15,222 nt of DNA, from positions 148,913 through 164,134 of the forward strand of contig MU631387.1 in the NCBI GenBank assembly GCA_026770615.1, in the 5' to 3' direction. Of this stretch, positions 1 to 7,979 are shown piece after piece. The notes beneath the pieces were generated by a model, which saw only the letters and a program-made list of their open reading frames with translations, had not been told where the DNA came from and made no database searches. Every line of letters begins with the position of its first letter. The first letter of the stretch is position 1. Source of the stretch: Pavlovales sp. CCMP2436 (lineage: Eukaryota; Haptophyta; Pavlovophyceae; Pavlovales). A program made the position numbers and the translations under genes.

Positions 1-35
1 CCACCCCCACCTCCCCTCCGTGTAACATCTGAATA

Positions 36-57
36 CCCCCCCCCCTGCATCAAGCAG
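36..57 (+). other. candidate 3' splice site (polypyrimidine tract plus CAG)
   Basis: A run of C residues is followed by TGCATCAAGCAG. The downstream frame lacks an initiator ATG and a TGA sits in frame at 30-32, so an intron end here would explain the open frame of the acetyltransferase exon. The exact AG (54 or 57) cannot be decided from sequence. Confidence 0.35.
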
Positions 58-680
58 GAGATTGGCAATCCGCAGAGGACGTTGCTGAGTCCGATTCGGA
101 AAAGTCCGATCTGCCGGAAAAGTCCGATCTGCCGGAAAAGTCCGGTGCAGTGCTGGAATCCGATGCGGCGGCAGTAGCCGCCGCTGCTGCTGTTGTTGCT
201 GCTGCTGCTGCTGCTGCCGCTGCCGCCGCCGCCGCTGTGACCGCTACTGCTGCTCCCGCTGCTACCGCCGCGAACAAGAGCCCGGGAAAGTCCGGCAGGC
301 CCGCGGGCTCGTCGGACGGTCCGGGAGAGTCCGGGAGGGTGCTGCACCTACCGGACTCGTCCAGTTTCGTCATCAGGCATACGGACGGCTCGGCGAGCAG
401 ACTCTGCTACCGTATGCCCTACGTAGAGTCACCCCCAGGCACTGCGGCGCAGGCAGGCGGCAGCGTCCCTGTGGAGGTGTTTGTCATCATGGACATCTGG
501 CACACTGAAACTCCCCGGGCACACAGGGGTAGCGGACACGCTGCGACTCTTGCAAACGCCGCTTTTCAGTTCGCGCGCGAGCAGGGCTGGCGAGTGCGAC
601 CGAGCTGCAGCTACATCAGCGAGACGTTCCTGCGCAAGAGGGTTGAGCTCAACTCTCTCTGCGAGCCCGCGCAATCTTAG
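58..680 (+). CDS. NATD1/YjdJ-like GNAT N-acetyltransferase, 5' partial (internal or last exon)
   Basis: The C-terminal ~100 residues match the small GNAT family that includes vertebrate NATD1 and bacterial YjdJ. Seen directly: a beta-rich lead-in, then the block with HTETP, RGSGHA (the acetyl-CoA loop, R-x-G-x-A type), an Ala/Phe-rich helix, GWRVRPSCSY with the Cys typical of this family, and the end TFLRKR. Family members are usually ~100 aa and are predicted acetyltransferases; the substrate is not known to me. The stretch before it is low complexity: three EKSDLP-type repeats, then an Ala-rich tract, then a Ser/Gly/Pro linker. The frame is open from base 33 but has no ATG before the domain, and a pyrimidine tract followed by CAG (bases 36-57) looks like a 3' splice site. 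The true start is therefore probably outside the window. The stop is TAG at 678-680. The domain call is fairly sure; the exon boundary is inferred. Confidence 0.72.
96..149 (+). repeat. 18-bp tandem repeat x3 inside the GNAT exon
   Basis: Three consecutive copies of an 18-bp unit (CCGGAAAAGTCCGATCTG type) at 96-113, 114-131 and 132-149. They encode repeated EKSDLP-like hexapeptides in the acetyltransferase frame. The third copy diverges at its end. Confidence 0.85.
160..242 (+). repeat. GCN trinucleotide tract coding for an Ala-rich run
   Basis: Mixed GCT/GCC/GCG/GCA triplets, interrupted by GTA and GTT, give a long Ala tract in the GNAT frame. Such tracts are prone to slippage, and the copy number may vary between alleles. 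Confidence 0.85.
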
Positions 681-683
681 GAG

Positions 684-1541
684 CTTGCCGAGCCCAAAGT
701 ATTGTATTACTGAGAGGGATTCAATAATGAGATAGCTTCTGACTTTTGTTCAGAGGTCCAAATGGACCAAAGCTAATAATAATGTGGCTAAGCAACTCAG
801 TGAGCGAACGGTCAAGTACCTTATAGGTCGCGTAGTCCGCGTGTTCGGAAATAAATCAGCCAAGCGCCTAATTATCACCGCGCTATGAATATAATATAAT
901 TAAAATAACTATTGTGAATTATATTACGATTTGTCTTATTCAATTAATGGATAAGGACAACTACTCGCTTACTGCTCCGTAACCTTCTTTTTATATTTCT
1001 TTTAAACTACGACTTACTTTATATATAATAATTAATATTATAGCAGTATAATCATTTCGAAATGTTATCTTTTACGCCATAGATGTATAGCTATAAAATT
1101 GTCGGGCCTTGGCCTTAATTTATTTAGTAATACAGTAGTCTACTAACGTCCACCGACTTGTGCAGCCCGAAGGCGCCGGACAGGCATGCTAAATGGTTTC
1201 TGTGGGCCGCCTGCAGGCTATCGGCGCACGAATCAATTACGTTAGTCTAGTTAATTGCTACGCTGCAACTACATACAATAAAAACAACATCAACAAAAAC
1301 ATTTATATGTTATGTTATGATGCTATTTCTACCGCCTGGGGCGCAGTTTCTGCGTAGTCCAGGTGGCTCCGGGTCTCAGCGTCTGAGTGCCACTCTGTTG
1401 AGTTTCGGCGTCACCTTGCGGTGATACCAAAGCGCTGACAGAGCTCCGTAGCATGCGATTTCGTTTCGGGTTTGGTCGAAGATAGATTCCACTGCGGTGT
1501 CTCGCTCCACGCAGCGACGCAGTCCACATTGCGCCGCATGA
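684..1541. other. AT-rich intergenic spacer
   Basis: No convincing coding frame was seen. The part up to about 1110 is very AT-rich. An 8-bp perfect inverted repeat (ACTAACGT at 1142-1149, ACGTTAGT at 1239-1246) brackets ~90 bp. It could be the ends of a small element, but no flanking duplication was seen and chance is possible. Short open frames on the minus strand at 1329-1611 have no recognisable features. Confidence 0.5.
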
Positions 1542-1610
1542 CTGTGTGTAAGTTTTTAGTTAAACGTCCATCCCCGTGAGGATCGCACTGGAAGGGAGCG
1601 TTGAAAAACA
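1542..1610 (+). repeat. 69-bp dispersed direct repeat, copy A
   Basis: Gapless match to 7702-7770. The shared core includes TAGTTAAACGTCC, then TCCCC-GAGGAT and TTGAAAAACA. In both copies ATCC/GTCC can pair with GGAT around a 6-nt loop, and GTT can pair with AAC around a GAAA loop. Confidence 0.8.
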
Positions 1611-2059
1611 ATCAGATCCAGGGATCCACCCCAAGCACACACACGGATACCGTCCCCACCGCTGATCAGTTCAGACACACGACGATCAACGACGACTCTC
1701 AACTGGCGCGCTGACCGACCTCCACCTCATCTCCCCCGCGTTGTCTGAAAAAGCGGCACCGTCTGCGAGCGCGACACACCTTCGCGAAGTGTAAGTCATC
1801 GAGAAGCCCATTGCATTGCCGAAGCACGCACGCAGATGCCAGTTGCAATATGGAAGGTCGTCGGGTCGAGGGCTGTCAGTTGGCAGCACTGGATGGTCCG
1901 GGATCCGGGAAGAGCGTCCGGCGTCAGTTGCTTTGGCGGTGGTGCTGCGTTCGCCTTGGCATCCAGAAAGGGGGGGTGGGGGTCTCGGCTTCACCTTGTG
2001 GCCGGTAAGCACGTGCGGCTCCTTCTGCTGCGCGTGCGAGTGGTGCTGCTGTGTCGGCC

Positions 2060-2190
2060 GTCAGTGCAGATTAAGTAAGTCTGAGCTGCTTTGCATGACA
2101 ATCTGCTCTGCATCACGACGTTTCACCGTCAGCGCGGATTGAGTAAGTCCGAGCTGCTCTGCATGTCGATCTGTTCTGCACGGCGTTCCA
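2060..2190 (+). repeat. 68-bp tandem duplication, two copies
   Basis: Copy 1 starts at 2060 (GTCAGTGCAGATTAAGTAAG) and copy 2 at 2128 (GTCAGCGCGGATTGAGTAAG). Both continue with a GAGCTGCT-TGCATG core. They are diverged by scattered substitutions, so the duplication is not recent. Confidence 0.75.
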
Positions 2191-2498
2191 GCACCAGATC
2201 GTTCAGCGAGGAATCAAACGACGGCGGATCGGGCCATCGACGTGGGAAGGGAAATGCATCCTTCTTCATCTTGCTGTTCCGTGAAACGCGGCTGTAGCTG
2301 CGGCTGCGAGCGGAAGACGAGCGTGGATCTCGAAGCCAGCATGCAGTATGCTGACATCAAGGTCCAGGAAGGTCGAGCAAGTGTTGCCGCTGAAGCCTTG
2401 GGATCGTCTTCGTCTGCTTCATCGCCTAGATAGACCATCGCTCTGGGCAACCTGGCGGAATGCAGCTTCTCCACAGAGGTCGGAACGCGGAATATTCC

Positions 2499-2536
2499 AG
2501 TACCAGTTGTACTGGTATTCCTATAAAAAAAAAAAA
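2499..2536 (+). repeat. hairpin followed by A12 (candidate retroposon 3' end)
   Basis: TACCAGT at 2501-2507 and ACTGGTA at 2511-2517 form a perfect 7-bp stem with a TGT loop, extendable to 9 bp with one G-T wobble. Eight bases later comes A12 at 2525-2536. This is consistent with a poly(A)-terminated retroposon. Confidence 0.5.
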
Positions 2537-2539
2537 TAT

Positions 2540-3300
2540 GACTCAATTTTTCCTTTTTAAATCATCATTTTGAATCACGCGGCTGCGGTGGCTAATAATG
2601 GTAGTAATAATAGTAGTAGTATTAGTAGTAGTATTTTATTTTAATGTATGAATCATCAAATGACTCACGCGGCTGCGGCGGGCGGCAAGCGCGAGGTGCC
2701 GAGGCCGAGCAAAAAGGAACCGTCCACCTATGAGTTACAGGTTAGTTACGTGTTAGTTACGTGTTATATATGGGTTACATGCTCGTTACATGTTGGTGAG
2801 CGAGAAGGAACCGTCCACCTATGGAATTACTATTATTATTATTATTGTTATTACCGGCTCAACATGGTTCAACAGGTGGTGTTCACTGTGGACAAATACG
2901 GGTCACATGTTAGACATGAGCGAAGGTACCTGTATGCCGTCCTTCCGCCCCCCCCCCGCCCCCTCCATAATAACAGTCCTCCTCAAACTAACAATCATCA
3001 TCATCACCATCATCATCATTCTAGTAGAACCTGGATGCCGTCTTTCCGCCCGCTCGGATTGCGGTTGTTGCCAGTGGCCTATTATTATTATTATTATTTT
3101 TGTTGTTGTTGTGGTTGTTATTATTATTATTTCTATTTTTATTAGTCATACTAAAACTGTTCTCATTGTTATTATCATCGTCATTCTGAGTTTGATTATT
3201 ACCGCCCGGTCGTTACAACAACAATAATAATAATAATAATAATAAGTACTACTATAACAACTACTACTACGAATACAGTAGTAGGAGTAGTCCTTAATAT
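2540..3300. repeat. AT-rich spacer with TAT/TAG/CAT microsatellites and short GC-rich motif repeats
   Basis: There is no gene here. Trinucleotide runs include TAG/TAT at 2600-2640, TAT at 2825-2850, CAT at 2995-3020, TTA at 3079-3140 and AAT at 3220-3245. Between them are duplicated GC-richer words: AAGGAACCGTCCACCTATG near 2714 and 2805, GTTAGTTACGT in tandem near 2742-2762, and ATGCCGTC-TTCCGCCC near 2934 and 3034. His, Tyr and Ile runs in the open frames come from the microsatellites and are not evidence of coding. Confidence 0.7.
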
Positions 3301-3342
3301 TATATTAACGTAGGGGAATTCTGGCTGGCGGTGATAGATTGT

Positions 3343-3737
3343 TCTTTTGTGTGTACCTCCCAGCCGTGTGCGTCCTGAAGAATATAAATAAATACTACTA
3401 CTATTTCAATTAATATGTTTTGATGATTCCGTCCAGTCGTGAGAAGAAGAGCTATAATGAGTATGATGATAACTACTACTACTACCCCTATCAATACAGT
3501 CACCTTTTGCGTGTAAGAGTCGTGAGTATTTGTGTGTTATTAATGTGTATTTGTAATTATTACTATCAATACATGTTAATAATAATGATTATCGCCCAGT
3601 CGTGTGCGTCCTACAAAATACAAAATAAGTACGACCACTGTTAAGTATTGTTTGCAGCCAGAACCCCCCTTCATTGATATATTGTCCTCCTTATTACATA
3701 TCGTCCTTTTGTGTGTACCTCCCAGTCGTGTGCGTCC
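3343..3737 (+). repeat. dispersed 33-bp motif, two close copies plus a third shorter one
   Basis: CTTTTGTGTGTACCTCCCAG followed by CCGTGTGCGTCC at 3343-3375 recurs at 3705-3737 with ~2 differences. A shorter version (CGCCCAGTCGTGTGCGTCCT) lies at 3592-3611, and weaker echoes are at ~3200 and ~3428. The copies are separated by AT-rich microsatellite sequence. Confidence 0.7.
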
Positions 3738-3760
3738 AGGAGGTCGAGAAGTGCAAGCGC

Positions 3761-3990
3761 CTGCACGACGGGCAGCGGCCTAAGAATATTAAATGAATAA
3801 TATTTAAATCAGAATGAAGATGAGAATAGAGATAGTGAAAAGATGTTGTCTGCACGGCGGGCAGCGGCCTAAAGAATATAACATGAATACTAAATAAATC
3901 AGAATAAAAATATTGAATATGGCCTAAAGAATATAAAACAAATCCAAACTAATCAGAGTAGAGATACTAGAAAGAGGTTGACTGCGCGGT
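3761..3990 (+). repeat. degenerate tandem repeat, ~89-bp unit
   Basis: CTGCACGACGGGCAGCGGCC at 3761 recurs as CTGCACGGCGGGCAGCGGCC at 3850 (period 89). A shortened unit restarts at GGCCTAAAGAATATA (3921), and a fourth start CTGCGCGG is at 3982. Each unit joins a GC-rich head to an AT-rich body ending in AGAGATA-TGAAAAG-type sequence. Confidence 0.7.
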
Positions 3991-4104
3991 AATAAGTGAC
4001 CTGGACGTTTTCAGTTTTATTTATTAATTTTCTTGCAATCATAATTCTATTCGTATTGTATTATATTGTTACTATTGTTATTATTGCGAATAGTAATATT
4101 AATG

Positions 4105-4232
4105 TATCATTATGAATGGTATTATTCGTGTACCATTGTGAAATGATATCATTGTGAATAGTATTATTCATATATTACTGATTGGGATTCAAGCTGGCGT
4201 CTGACTGTATCATTGTGAATAGTATTATTTAT
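4105..4232 (+). repeat. three copies of a 22-bp AT-rich word
   Basis: TATCATTGTGAATAGTATTATT at 4147 and 4208, with a diverged copy at 4105. Spacing is irregular (42 and 61 bp). Confidence 0.65.
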
Positions 4233-4274
4233 ATTATTCATAGTAATAACTTACCTGCCGGTCACGCGTCCGCA

Positions 4275-4636
4275 GTAGGCGAGGGCGAGTGAGCATGCGG
4301 GGAGGAGCACCTGATCAGATAAAAGCCTTAAACGCCTTAGAATGTATACAGGCAACGTAGGCGGGGGCGAGCGAGCAGGTGGGAGGCTGCACCTATTGTT
4401 CGGGCACCAATTATAATTATTACTATTATTACTATAACGATTATTATGATTATTATCATTATTACTATCGTGATGATGATGATGATGCTGATGATGATGA
4501 TGATGATGACTAGTATCGCAGTAGGCGAGGGCAAACGAGCAGGCGGGGGGGGTACCTGATAAGATAAAGCCTTAAACGCCTTAAAAGAAAGGTATACATA
4601 CAATGTAGGCGAGGGCGAGAGCAGGCGGGGGGAGCA
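4275..4636 (+). repeat. ~83-bp tandem repeat interrupted by a microsatellite
   Basis: A GC-rich head (GTAGGCGAGGGCGAGCGAGC type) starts at 4275, 4357, 4521 and 4605, spaced 82, 164 and 84 bp. The first and third copies are followed by GATAAGATAAAGCC and CTTAAACGCCTTA. In the second copy that body is replaced by ATT and GAT trinucleotide runs (about 4405-4510), which explains the double-length spacing. Confidence 0.75.
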
Positions 4637-4719
4637 CGAGCGGCCGTCCTGTGGAGTTGAGCGGCGCGCTGCGGGCCAGCGAAGCAGCGTGACCACCCAC
4701 AGCACCTATCTCATCTACC

Positions 4720-5148
4720 ATGCCGCGCGTGTCGCCCGATAACGCGCCACCGACACACGCGATCCGGGCATTGGCGGAGGGGGGGCTAAGCGGCGGCTGG
4801 TCAGGTGGTGTGAAGCGGTTCGTGTTCGGCGGACTGGGCTGGGCAGCGGCGGCGTGCGAGCCTGCAGCGCACGTGCTTCTATCCGCGCCGTGCGGCCTGA
4901 CGGGTATAGCTTGCTATTGCTTGCACAAGACACTTTCGGGTCACGGCTTCGCAGCACGGGTCATGCTCTCGCAGACCGAGACAGTACCCAAGCTGAATGC
5001 TGGCACCCCCGTACCGGACTGCTCGCCCAATCCTTTTCTTTATATTCTTCCAAACCACTACTATGCTAATACTATCTACCACGCGGGGTGGGCACCGACT
5101 GACATGGTGGTCCGGTCTATGCACCCTACTGGTAACCTTCTTTCCTAA
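4720..5148 (+). CDS. weak hypothetical ORF, 142 aa
   Basis: The ORF starts at an ATG in an acceptable context (CTACCATGCC) and runs 142 codons. The first part is Gly/Ala-rich (GGLSGGWSGG, GGLGWAAAA); the rest lacks obvious composition bias. I recognise no domain or motif. An equally long ORF overlaps it on the other strand (4879-5304), so length is not evidence in this GC-rich stretch. It directly follows the 83-bp repeat array. It may be a chance frame. Confidence 0.2.
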   Translation: MPRVSPDNAPPTHAIRALAEGGLSGGWSGGVKRFVFGGLGWAAAACEPAAHVLLSAPCGLTGIACYCLHKTLSGHGFAARVMLSQTETVPKLNAGTPVPDCSPNPFLYILPNHYYANTIYHAGWAPTDMVVRSMHPTGNLLS

Positions 5149-5639
5149 TCTCATAGTCATACCAAAATTACAATCGCACCAACAACCACGAGGTGTTTGG
5201 ACGATTGGGAGACCGCTGTCGGCTCCTCCCATCTGGCGCAGCTGAACCCAGCTGGCCGGTGTAATGACGAGTTCTGGCAAACCCACGCTCGGAGATTGTC
5301 CCAAACGAAAGCCGGGCCGAAATGGATAATAGCCGGGTCTGTCCTGTTAAAGAACCGATCCGGCCTCCCATTAGCCCTTACTTATCCATTAACACCTGGA
5401 CGAAATTACACCCTGGCCTGCCAGGGACTCCCATAAGCTACCTATTCCGGTATAAGGAAAAGCGGTACATAATATATCGCCGCCGTCTTGACGACAAAAC
5501 CAGCTTACAACCGGTCGTGCATTCGCTCGTGATTTGCTGCTATTATATACTGATATTATATAAGCGAATCGCGTGCCCCGTAGGTTCGGATTTAACTAAG
5601 CCTTGCGCTTTGCCATCATAGTCAAGCAGCTCCTGTATG
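5149..5639. other. gap with no recognisable feature
   Basis: Several short plus-strand frames cover this stretch, but none shows a domain or consistent coding character. An inverted pair ATTCGCT / AGCGAAT brackets AT-rich sequence near 5520-5570. No RNA gene was recognised. Confidence 0.4.
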
Positions 5640-6435
5640 CACTGCCATCTAGCGCGAGCTGTACTAGTCGCTAGCTGCTGGCTAGTACCGCTACTAATTA
5701 TGGAGTAGCCTGCGCAGATGCTAGACCTGCGTGCTGCTATCTATTCCAGCGCCCGCCAGCGCCAGGTTCTCTACCTGGCGCTGCGTCTAGCGCTAGTAGC
5801 TAGCGTGCAGCTACAGTCGCTGCGCGCCGTCCAGTGCACGGGTGCTGTACCCGTGCGCTGTCTCTAGCGCTTATCCGCGTGCCGCTCTTGTCGCTGCGCG
5901 CCGGCCAGCGCGCGAGTGCTTTACCCGCGCGCTGTCTCTCGCGCGAGCTCTAGTGTGCCGCCTCTGTCGCTGCGCGCGTATTTAGCGCGTATCAGCGAGC
6001 CGCTTAGCCGCTGCGCGCCGGCCAACGCGCGGGTGCTGTACCCGCGCGCTGTCTCTAGCGCGAGCTAGCGTGCAGCTCGTGACGCTGCGCGCCGTCCAAC
6101 GCGCGGGTGCTGTACCCGCGCGCTGTCTTTAGCGCGAGCTAGCGTGCAGCTCGTGTCGCTGCGCGCTGTCCAACGCGCGGGTGTTGTACCCGCGCGCAGT
6201 CTCTAGCGCGAGCTAGCGTGCAGCTCGTGTCGCTGCGCGCAGGTCAGCACGCGGGTGCTGTACCCGCGCGCTGTCTCTAGCGCGAGCTAGCATGCAGCTC
6301 GTGTCGCTGCGCGCCGTCCAACGCGCGGGTGCTGTACCCGCGCGCTGTCTCTAGCGCGAGCAGCGTGCAGCTCGTGTCGCTGCGCGCCGGTCAGCGCGCA
6401 GGTGTTGTACCCGCGCGCTGTCTCTAGCGCGAGCT
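5640..6435 (+). repeat. 74-bp structured tandem repeat array (about 9 hairpin-bearing units)
   Basis: The junction TCTCTAGCG (or a close variant) recurs at 5865, 5939, 6056, 6130, 6204, 6278, 6352 and 6425, with spacing of 74 except one partial insertion (117) and one 73. Each unit contains an 11-12 bp stem around a 5-nt loop (GCTGT, GTTGT, GCTTT or TCTCT), for example 5757-5783, 5832-5860 and 5906-5934. A smaller CGAGCT/AGCTCG hairpin follows in the regular units. Units decay leftwards, where other perfect inverted repeats appear (GTACTAG 5661-5667 / CTAGTAC 5682-5688). The period is not a multiple of 3 and stops occur in the frames, so it is not protein-coding. Its role is unknown. Confidence 0.88.
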
Positions 6436-6460
6436 AGTGTGCAGCTTCGAGTGGCCCATG

Positions 6461-7546
6461 CTATGGGCCGCGGAGAGGGCTCGCTGTTTTGCGGGCGGCC
6501 GCTCCGCGCTCCGAGCGGATGAGCGCTAAGAGGCCCGTCCCGTCTGGGCCACGTGTGAGGTCACGTGTCCAGTCGATTGACGCGCAAAGCACTCGGAGGG
6601 CTGCAATTAAGCAGCATCGAGCGGACGCGTAAATTGCATCGCCCACCTCCTCGCTGTACCCTGCGGCCATCTTCCCCCCTCCAGTGCTCACGGCCAGCGA
6701 AAGCGCTTGCCGCCGTAGGCCCGCCCACCGGCCGAGCTCGTCCAAGAGCGCTGACCGGGCTTCGAATGCGCGAGCCGCCGTGACGAGGAAGTGGCGACCG
6801 CCGTGGCCGGTGGCCCGCCACTCCTTGATCTCCCCCGGGGAAACCGCCAGTGGCGCCATCGAGAGCAGCTGGGCCAGGCACTTGCGCCCCGCGGTGAAAG
6901 GCATCGGCATGTGCTGGCGCGTCGAGTTTAGGATCCAGTCGCGCCCGCGAAGCATGCGCATCGCCGCACCTCCTCGAGCGAAAGAGAAGTCGAGCAAGAA
7001 AGCTCGAGTGACGGTACGCATGGCCTGCCACTCCGTCGCCCAGGCAAAAGGACCGCGAAGCCCCGTCATCGAGAGCGAAAACTGCTGCAGCACCGCGTCC
7101 GGTTCAATGTCCTCGATGCTGCCCGTCTTGTTGAGCACGAACTCCAAAGTCAGGACGGCCGGGGACACGGACACGTCTAGGCTCACGATCCTGCCACACT
7201 GCAGATCGTCGTACGGACAGGAGAGCAGAGTGGTGACGACAAAAGCGCGGGCGACGTCCCGCACGAATCTGTTCGGTGCGAGCTCGCGAGCTCCTCAAAA
7301 TGCACAAGCATGAAGACCGAGAAGCCCGCCTTCTTTTTCGGCGCCGACGCCGCCGGCCGCGGCGCCACCGCCTGGACCATTAAAGAACTGACTGGGAAAG
7401 AGAAGCTCACGCTCGTGTTTAAAAACACGAGCCCATCTCTCGGCCAGCGAGTCGAGTCGATCTGAGAATTGCTGTTTGCTGTTACGATGGATCAGAAAGT
7501 CCGGGGGGGGTTCTACCCGCCCGGACATTTCCGTGCGCTCCAGCAC
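6461..7546 (-). pseudogene. decayed tyrosine recombinase of a mobile element
   Basis: The longest open part (7264 down to 6461, 267 aa) has the arrangement of a tyrosine recombinase C-terminal domain: HGGR at residues 154-157 (box II H-x-x-R), then LGRW at 177-180 (the H/W position of the family), then GKMAAGYSEEV with the candidate nucleophile Tyr203 (6656-6658). This spacing resembles recombinases of DIRS- or Crypton-type elements, which integrate by strand transfer. An upstream part in the same frame (7546-7295) is separated by a TGA at 7295-7297. A third piece reading KKKAGFSVFMLVHFEELA lies in another frame (about 7370-7290), implying frameshifts. The expected box I Arg is not evident (CPYDDLQ in the likely place). 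I infer a dead element remnant; the subfamily is undecided. Confidence 0.5.
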
Positions 7547-7560
7547 TTTGATTAAATCAT

Positions 7561-7701
7561 AGCGCCCACCGTCGGCGCTCTGCTAGCTAGGCCCCGGGGC
7601 CCTAACCTAGCTAAAAGTGAAATTGAGCAGTCCAGATAGCTGGTTAGCGCGCCAACAGCAGTGTCCGCTGCTAGGCCCTCCAATACCGAGTTTACACAGC
7701 G
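7561..7701. other. spacer between recombinase remnant and LINE, with an inverted repeat
   Basis: TAGCTAGG (7584-7591) and CCTAGCTA (7606-7613) form an 8-bp inverted repeat around GGCCCCGGGGCC, itself palindromic. No gene is visible. The left boundary of the LINE is placed at 7702 because similarity with the second 5' block copy begins there; the element could start slightly earlier. Confidence 0.45.
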
Positions 7702-7770
7702 CTGTGTGCAAGTTTCTAGTTAAACGTCCGTCCCCGAGAGGATCTCACTGGATTTAAGTGTTGAAAAACA
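7702..7770 (+). repeat. 69-bp dispersed direct repeat, copy B (LINE 5' block)
   Basis: Gapless partner of 1542-1610. This copy has an especially good hairpin: AGTGTT, a GAAA loop, AACACT (7757-7772). Its position right before the ORF suggests a 5' UTR or promoter function of the element. Confidence 0.8.
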
Positions 7771-7852
7771 CTCCGAGCCACCAACACCGCCGCCTGGCAG
7801 TGCTCGGGGCAGATGCCACAGCCACGGCCGTGGTAGGGGTAGAACGGGTCGT

Positions 7853-7870
7853 GGGGGGGGGGGGGGGGGG
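7853..7870 (+). repeat. G18 homopolymer
   Basis: Eighteen consecutive G, then A and GGGG. It lies upstream of the first in-frame ATG (7980) in the LINE leader. Its length is likely unreliable in sequence data and variable between copies. Confidence 0.9.
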
Positions 7871-7979
7871 AGGGGCTGGAGGTGAGAGCACGCCACCTGA
7901 CGGGCGCGGACTGCCACCACCACCTCTACGTCGCCAACGGCAGGCGCCACAGTCAAGCGAGGAAGTCGAGCGCCCAAGC

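Larger units (their letters stand above)
1542..2536 (+). mobile_element. putative short retroposon-like segment sharing its 5' block with the LINE at 7702
   Basis: Bases 1542-1610 align without gaps to 7702-7770 (about 59 of 69 identical), the block just upstream of the LINE ORF. About 1 kb further on, the segment ends with a 9-bp hairpin and an A12 run at 2525-2536, as expected of a retroposed copy. Between these lie only short overlapping frames on both strands and a two-copy 68-bp tandem duplication; nothing resembles reverse transcriptase. I infer a truncated or non-autonomous relative of the LINE. The 5' match is seen; linking it to the A12 end is inference, because target-site duplications were not found. 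Confidence 0.4.

Noticed and set aside
50..373. 107-aa minus-strand Ala-rich ORF.
   Set aside because: Complement of the GCN tract; the plus-strand frame continues into a recognised domain, whereas this one does not.
1142..1246. 8-bp inverted repeat as terminal repeats of a MITE.
   Set aside because: The arms are short, with no flanking duplication and no second copy in the window; kept only as a note on the spacer.
2648..3227. Overlapping ORFs with His8, poly-Tyr and poly-Ile runs.
   Set aside because: The runs are produced by CAT, TAT and ATT microsatellites in different frames; there is no domain or coding character.
4480..4510. CTGATGA hammerhead core match.
   Set aside because: It lies in a GAT trinucleotide microsatellite, and no matching GAAA and stems were seen.
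5640..6435. CRISPR-like array, because of regular 74-bp spacing.
   Set aside because: The whole unit is conserved, with no unique spacers alternating with short repeats, and the context is eukaryotic.
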